The notes beneath the pieces were generated by a model. It saw only the letters and a program-made list of their open reading frames with translations, made no database searches and was not told the origin of the DNA. A stretch of 33,682 nt of DNA from CAZWUZ01 sp964637655 [NCBI: uncultured bacterium] (GTDB lineage: Bacteria > DAOPZR01): contig CAZWUZ010000009.1 of assembly GCA_964637655.1 (NCBI GenBank), forward strand, positions 1 through 33,682, in the 5' to 3' direction. Each line of letters starts with the position of its first letter. Within the stretch, counting starts at the first letter, position 1. A program made the translations under genes and the position numbers. Positions 30,615-33,682 of the stretch are shown piece by piece.

Positions 30615-33600
30615 TGAAAGTGTATTACAAATTCATTTTGGGGATGATTGGATTGTGTTTATGGCCTTGCAGTGTCCAAGCATCACCATCGATTACAATT
30701 GACGATGTGTCATTAATCTATGAAATTGGGCAACCACCATCAAGTAGCTCATTCGACGAGGAATACAAACAATATCCATTGCCTGAAGGAGTGATAATAA
30801 AGGTGTGGGGCAATTGTCGCGGAGTTACATTGGGTTATATTGGCGAATGTGAGACGGATTCGAACGGTAAGATAAATACGGTTATGGCGTTGCCAAGCAC
30901 ATTCGCTGATACTCCGGATGAAATATGGTTCGAAATAGTAATGCAAACTGATTATGCTATTGTGATTCCGGGCCAGCCAGATACTATTCCATTTCCATCT
31001 CCTGTTGAAGCGAGTGTGTTAACACATAAAACCCCAACGATTGGGCCAGTGCCGTCGGATTCGTCGGTTTTCCATGCATCTGTATTGGTGGGTTATGAGT
31101 CCACCCAAATGATTAGCGGAGCATTGCATATTCTTACGTGGATAGGTGAAGCAAACAGATGGATTTGTGAAAAAAATCCGAGTTTTATAATGCCGAAGAT
31201 AACTGTGAGCCAGGATATTAAGGCCTTGACGGGTGTTGTATCCGAATATTCGCCCGCCCATGAGGGCCTATTCATTGTTGGTAAGTATTGTTATCAACGT
31301 GAATCGATTGTTCACGAATATGGACATGCAATAGAAGATGAACTGTTCCCAATATTTGTGGCGGATTACATTGATACTCACAATTATTTTACAATGACAA
31401 ATCGCGAGGAAGCATTGTCAGAGGGGTGGGCGGAATTTCTATCGATTGCCGTAACGGACAATTTGGGCTATTTTTATCGCGATGTTGAAAGTGATTTACC
31501 TTGGCAAGGGAGACCTAATGCATCTATGCCGCGCATTGGCCAAATGGTTGAAGGAGCAGTGGTAAATTCATTATGGGACTTATACGACGAAGACAATGAG
31601 GATGAGAGATACTCGATAATTTCGCCAGGGGTTGCACAACAAAATTTCTATGACAATATTTGGAAACCACTTGATGATGTTTGGGTATTCCATCCGCAAA
31701 ATATTGCGGAATTCTATATCGAATTGCAGAAACTTAAAACCGCGGCGAACCCCGCGGATATTGGTACGCGCACAAAAGTCCGTGGCATTTTCGAGCATAA
31801 TGGCATAGTGTTCAGCCGGGCGGGAATGGACCCATTGCCTCCAGCAACAAACCCTGACACAGCATGGGATGGCATATTCTATCAGTATCAATTAATCGGT
31901 TCACATGACTTAACCGACACGCCAGTATCAGCTGCTCCGATTCCCAGCATCGAGCACCGTCTGCAGTTCTGTTTGGACACAATGCCATATGGCGCAACCC
32001 GCGAAGAGGAATGGCGCCGGGTTAGCTTGAATATACATACTGAAACCAAATGGATGCCCAATGATGCTACCACGGGATTTGGGACAACATCATCGGGAGT
32101 TAGCAACCTAATACTATTTATGGAGAATGGCTTCGGTATTTCGTCGTCTATGTCGGACTTGCTAAAACTGGAAGGCGAGGTTCTGGCGGCCCGGGTGCAA
32201 AACAAGGATGAATATTATGCTCGCGATTCCTTTTATCCGGAGTTTAATAGCGCTACCGATTCACCGCATAACACAGCTCAATGGCTAAATGACCCGGCGT
32301 TCAGCATGAATACGCTGCGATTCGGACTAGTTGACAGATACCGGCCGTTTCTTGTGAAAGCGATGGTTAGAAACATAAGCGAAACGGGATATATTGGCCA
32401 GTGGATTTGCTCTGCTAACTTGGATTTTGTTGCCGACGCTGGTGCGGTTGGTGGTGGAATTCAAATATTGCAGTTAACATTTAGCGAACCGGTTGATACA
32501 CCATCTACAATTATATACGGCTACGACACTGCCGGCACAGTGAAGGCGCTTGCGACAGATGACCCGCGTGTGTGGCTACGAAACCTGTCGTTTCCGATTG
32601 ACCCCAGCGCTATGGCCGGACAAAAACGACTATGGGTAAGTACCCGTGACCGTAACTACAATCACCTAACGCCATTTAGCATCGATGACCCGATTACACT
32701 TGACCCTGCGCTTGAAGACATAGACGGTAGTGATTTGATGCGTCATGTTGGCGTAATTGCTGGTCCCGGCGGCCCGGATGAACTGCACCGCTTCCGCGTT
32801 GCCTTCCTACGCCTCGACGGCGTAGACAGCGGTGCTTCTGGCGTGGCCAATTGCCCGGCAGTCGGCCACGACGCGATTCGGGTCAACACGCATGGTCTGG
32901 ACACTGACTGCAAGCAAGTGGCGTTCGCGGTCAATGGCGATACCGTCATTGATTCCGCCTTTCCATTCGAGACCGAGTGGTATTCGAATCATCGCGTAGG
33001 CGGGGGTGTGTCTCCCCTGAATGAGCTGGCTACGTTCAAGGACGGCGAGACCTACGTGATTGGCGCGGAACTCACGGATGACCTGAATCATAAGGGCCGT
33101 CTGCCGGTATATGCGCGTATCTATGGTGTCGGTGATACAGTTCCCTTCATGCAATCGGGTGGTGGACGGATTTCCAAAGAGATAATGCTGGACAACTTCC
33201 GCCCGTTCGTTTCTTGGGTGACAGTCACAGACACCACCGATACGGTATACGATGCAGGTTGGAGCTGGAACGGCAGTGGCCTGCAGTTTGTTGCCAATGC
33301 ACGACGCGTGTACGGCGACGGACCGCTGACGATTACCACCCGTTTCAGCGAACCGGTGGTGAATCCCACGTTGTGGGCGCACGGGCTGGACGCGGCAGCT
33401 ACGGCGATGTCTGCTGCGGATACCCGCGGCATGTTGTGGACGCGCACGATTTCAGTGCCGACGGCGGATATGCTTGGCATCAAGCAGCTCGAGTTCGCCG
33501 CGACCGACCGTACGGGCAACAAACTGGTGCCTCTGAAGGAAGCGACCAGCGCACCGATAGACCCGGTGACCTTTACTACTCTCGATGGCACCAGCTTCAA

Positions 33601-33682
33601 ACGTGTTGGTGGCCTCCATCTTGGTAATGGCGGGACTGATGAAGTGCACTGGCTTGCACGTGCTGACTTGAAGATAGATGAT
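30614..33682 (+). CDS. Very large exported putative zinc metalloprotease, 3' end outside the window
   Basis: An uninterrupted frame of at least 1,023 codons runs to the window end; I traced its codons without finding a stop. The start overlaps the lipoprotein stop. A signal peptide (about 1-23, FILGMIGLCLWPCSVQA) is present. The zinc motif HEYGH lies at residues 234-238, and 32 residues later EGWAE (270-274) offers the third ligand of a gluzincin-like site. N-terminal to this is a beta domain; after residue about 420 come long beta-rich segments, several with repeated strand patterns (LQLTFSEPVD, TITTRFSEPVVN), like adhesin or Ig-like domains. Codons up to about 32.7 kb are AT-rich, after that GC-rich, as if two pieces of different origin were joined. 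Substrate unknown. Confidence 0.75.
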   Translation, partial: MKVYYKFILGMIGLCLWPCSVQASPSITIDDVSLIYEIGQPPSSSSFDEEYKQYPLPEGVIIKVWGNCRGVTLGYIGECETDSNGKINTVMALPSTFADTPDEIWFEIVMQTDYAIVIPGQPDTIPFPSPVEASVLTHKTPTIGPVPSDSSVFHASVLVGYESTQMISGALHILTWIGEANRWICEKNPSFIMPKITVSQDIKALTGVVSEYSPAHEGLFIVGKYCYQRESIVHEYGHAIEDELFPIFVADYIDTHNYFTMTNREEALSEGWAEFLSIAVTDNLGYFYRDVESDLPWQGRPNASMPRIGQMVEGAVVNSLWDLYDEDNEDERYSIISPGVAQQNFYDNIWKPLDDVWVFHPQNIAEFYIELQKLKTAANPADIGTRTKVRGIFEHNGIVFSRAGMDPLPPATNPDTAWDGIFYQYQLIGSHDLTDTPVSAAPIPSIEHRLQFCLDTMPYGATREEEWRRVSLNIHTETKWMPNDATTGFGTTSSGVSNLILFMENGFGISSSMSDLLKLEGEVLAARVQNKDEYYARDSFYPEFNSATDSPHNTAQWLNDPAFSMNTLRFGLVDRYRPFLVKAMVRNISETGYIGQWICSANLDFVADAGAVGGGIQILQLTFSEPVDTPSTIIYGYDTAGTVKALATDDPRVWLRNLSFPIDPSAMAGQKRLWVSTRDRNYNHLTPFSIDDPITLDPALEDIDGSDLMRHVGVIAGPGGPDELHRFRVAFLRLDGVDSGASGVANCPAVGHDAIRVNTHGLDTDCKQVAFAVNGDTVIDSAFPFETEWYSNHRVGGGVSPLNELATFKDGETYVIGAELTDDLNHKGRLPVYARIYGVGDTVPFMQSGGGRISKEIMLDNFRPFVSWVTVTDTTDTVYDAGWSWNGSGLQFVANARRVYGDGPLTITTRFSEPVVNPTLWAHGLDAAATAMSAADTRGMLWTRTISVPTADMLGIKQLEFAATDRTGNKLVPLKEATSAPIDPVTFTTLDGTSFKRVGGLHLGNGGTDEVHWLARADLKIDD

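Noticed and set aside
33214-33627. 137-residue forward ORF near the end
   Set aside because: It lies in another frame inside the open metalloprotease frame, which continues from 30614 to the window end.

Overview
The window reads as chromosomal DNA of a Gram-negative bacterium. It has a secretin-based pilus/secretion locus, lipoproteins with LxxC lipoboxes, Sec signal peptides, sigma70-type TTGACA/TATAAT promoters and tRNAs with genome-encoded CCA. Lamin-tail, PEGA and pre-peptidase-C type exported proteins would suit an uncultured PVC-like or similar candidate lineage, but no marker here fixes the taxonomy. Most genes are GC-rich. Several segments are visibly AT-richer (about 12.1-16.9 kb, 23.7-24.5 kb, 25.7-26.9 kb and 29.7-32.7 kb), which suggests acquired DNA.

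Layout. Positions 1-1313 are housekeeping-like: the 3' part of tRNA-Pro(UGG), a DUF4126 membrane protein, a small cupin, and tRNA-Arg(CCG) with its own promoter and terminator. From there to about 12.1 kb lies an accessory region that starts directly behind the tRNA-Arg 3' end. It holds an XRE-HTH/HD-GYP fusion with a palindromic operator, a DUF2958 gene typical of mobile elements, and a divergent XRE repressor facing a near-consensus promoter that is covered by operators. That promoter leads into a run of exported proteins: a barrel-like protein, a PEGA-repeat protein, a zinc-ribbon membrane protein, an SH3/PPC protein and a lipoprotein. A metallophosphoesterase follows, with a 39-residue upstream ORF, and then a phage-type gene broken by an amber codon. 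DUF2958 and the phosphoesterase unit share a similar 5' leader.

Positions 12707-16914 carry a complete type II CBASS anti-phage operon: CapV-type patatin phospholipase, CD-NTase, Cap2 (E2-E1 fusion) and Cap3 (JAMM peptidase). Three short overlapping ORFs sit in front of it. A consensus promoter at 16922 then starts a tightly overlapping operon (16971-23696) for a type IV pilus/type II secretion-like machine: PilM-PilN fusion, PilO-like, PilP/GspC-like, secretin with four tandem N-domains, two minor pilins and a PilX-like protein.

The right part has three isolated genes with nuclease- or lipase-like features (a HEPN-like protein, a zinc phospholipase C-like protein and a NYN-domain RNase). 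Next comes a second set of exported proteins: a lamin-tail protein, a propeller-like protein frameshifted by a 7-bp tandem duplication, a small ORF, a lipoprotein, and a very large putative zinc metalloprotease that is open to the window end. The GC content of that last gene changes sharply part-way along.

Most interesting points: the CBASS operon with its short-ORF leader; the XRE/operator switch in front of the exported-protein operon; the duplicated leader; the precise 7-bp duplication; and the mosaic metalloprotease.
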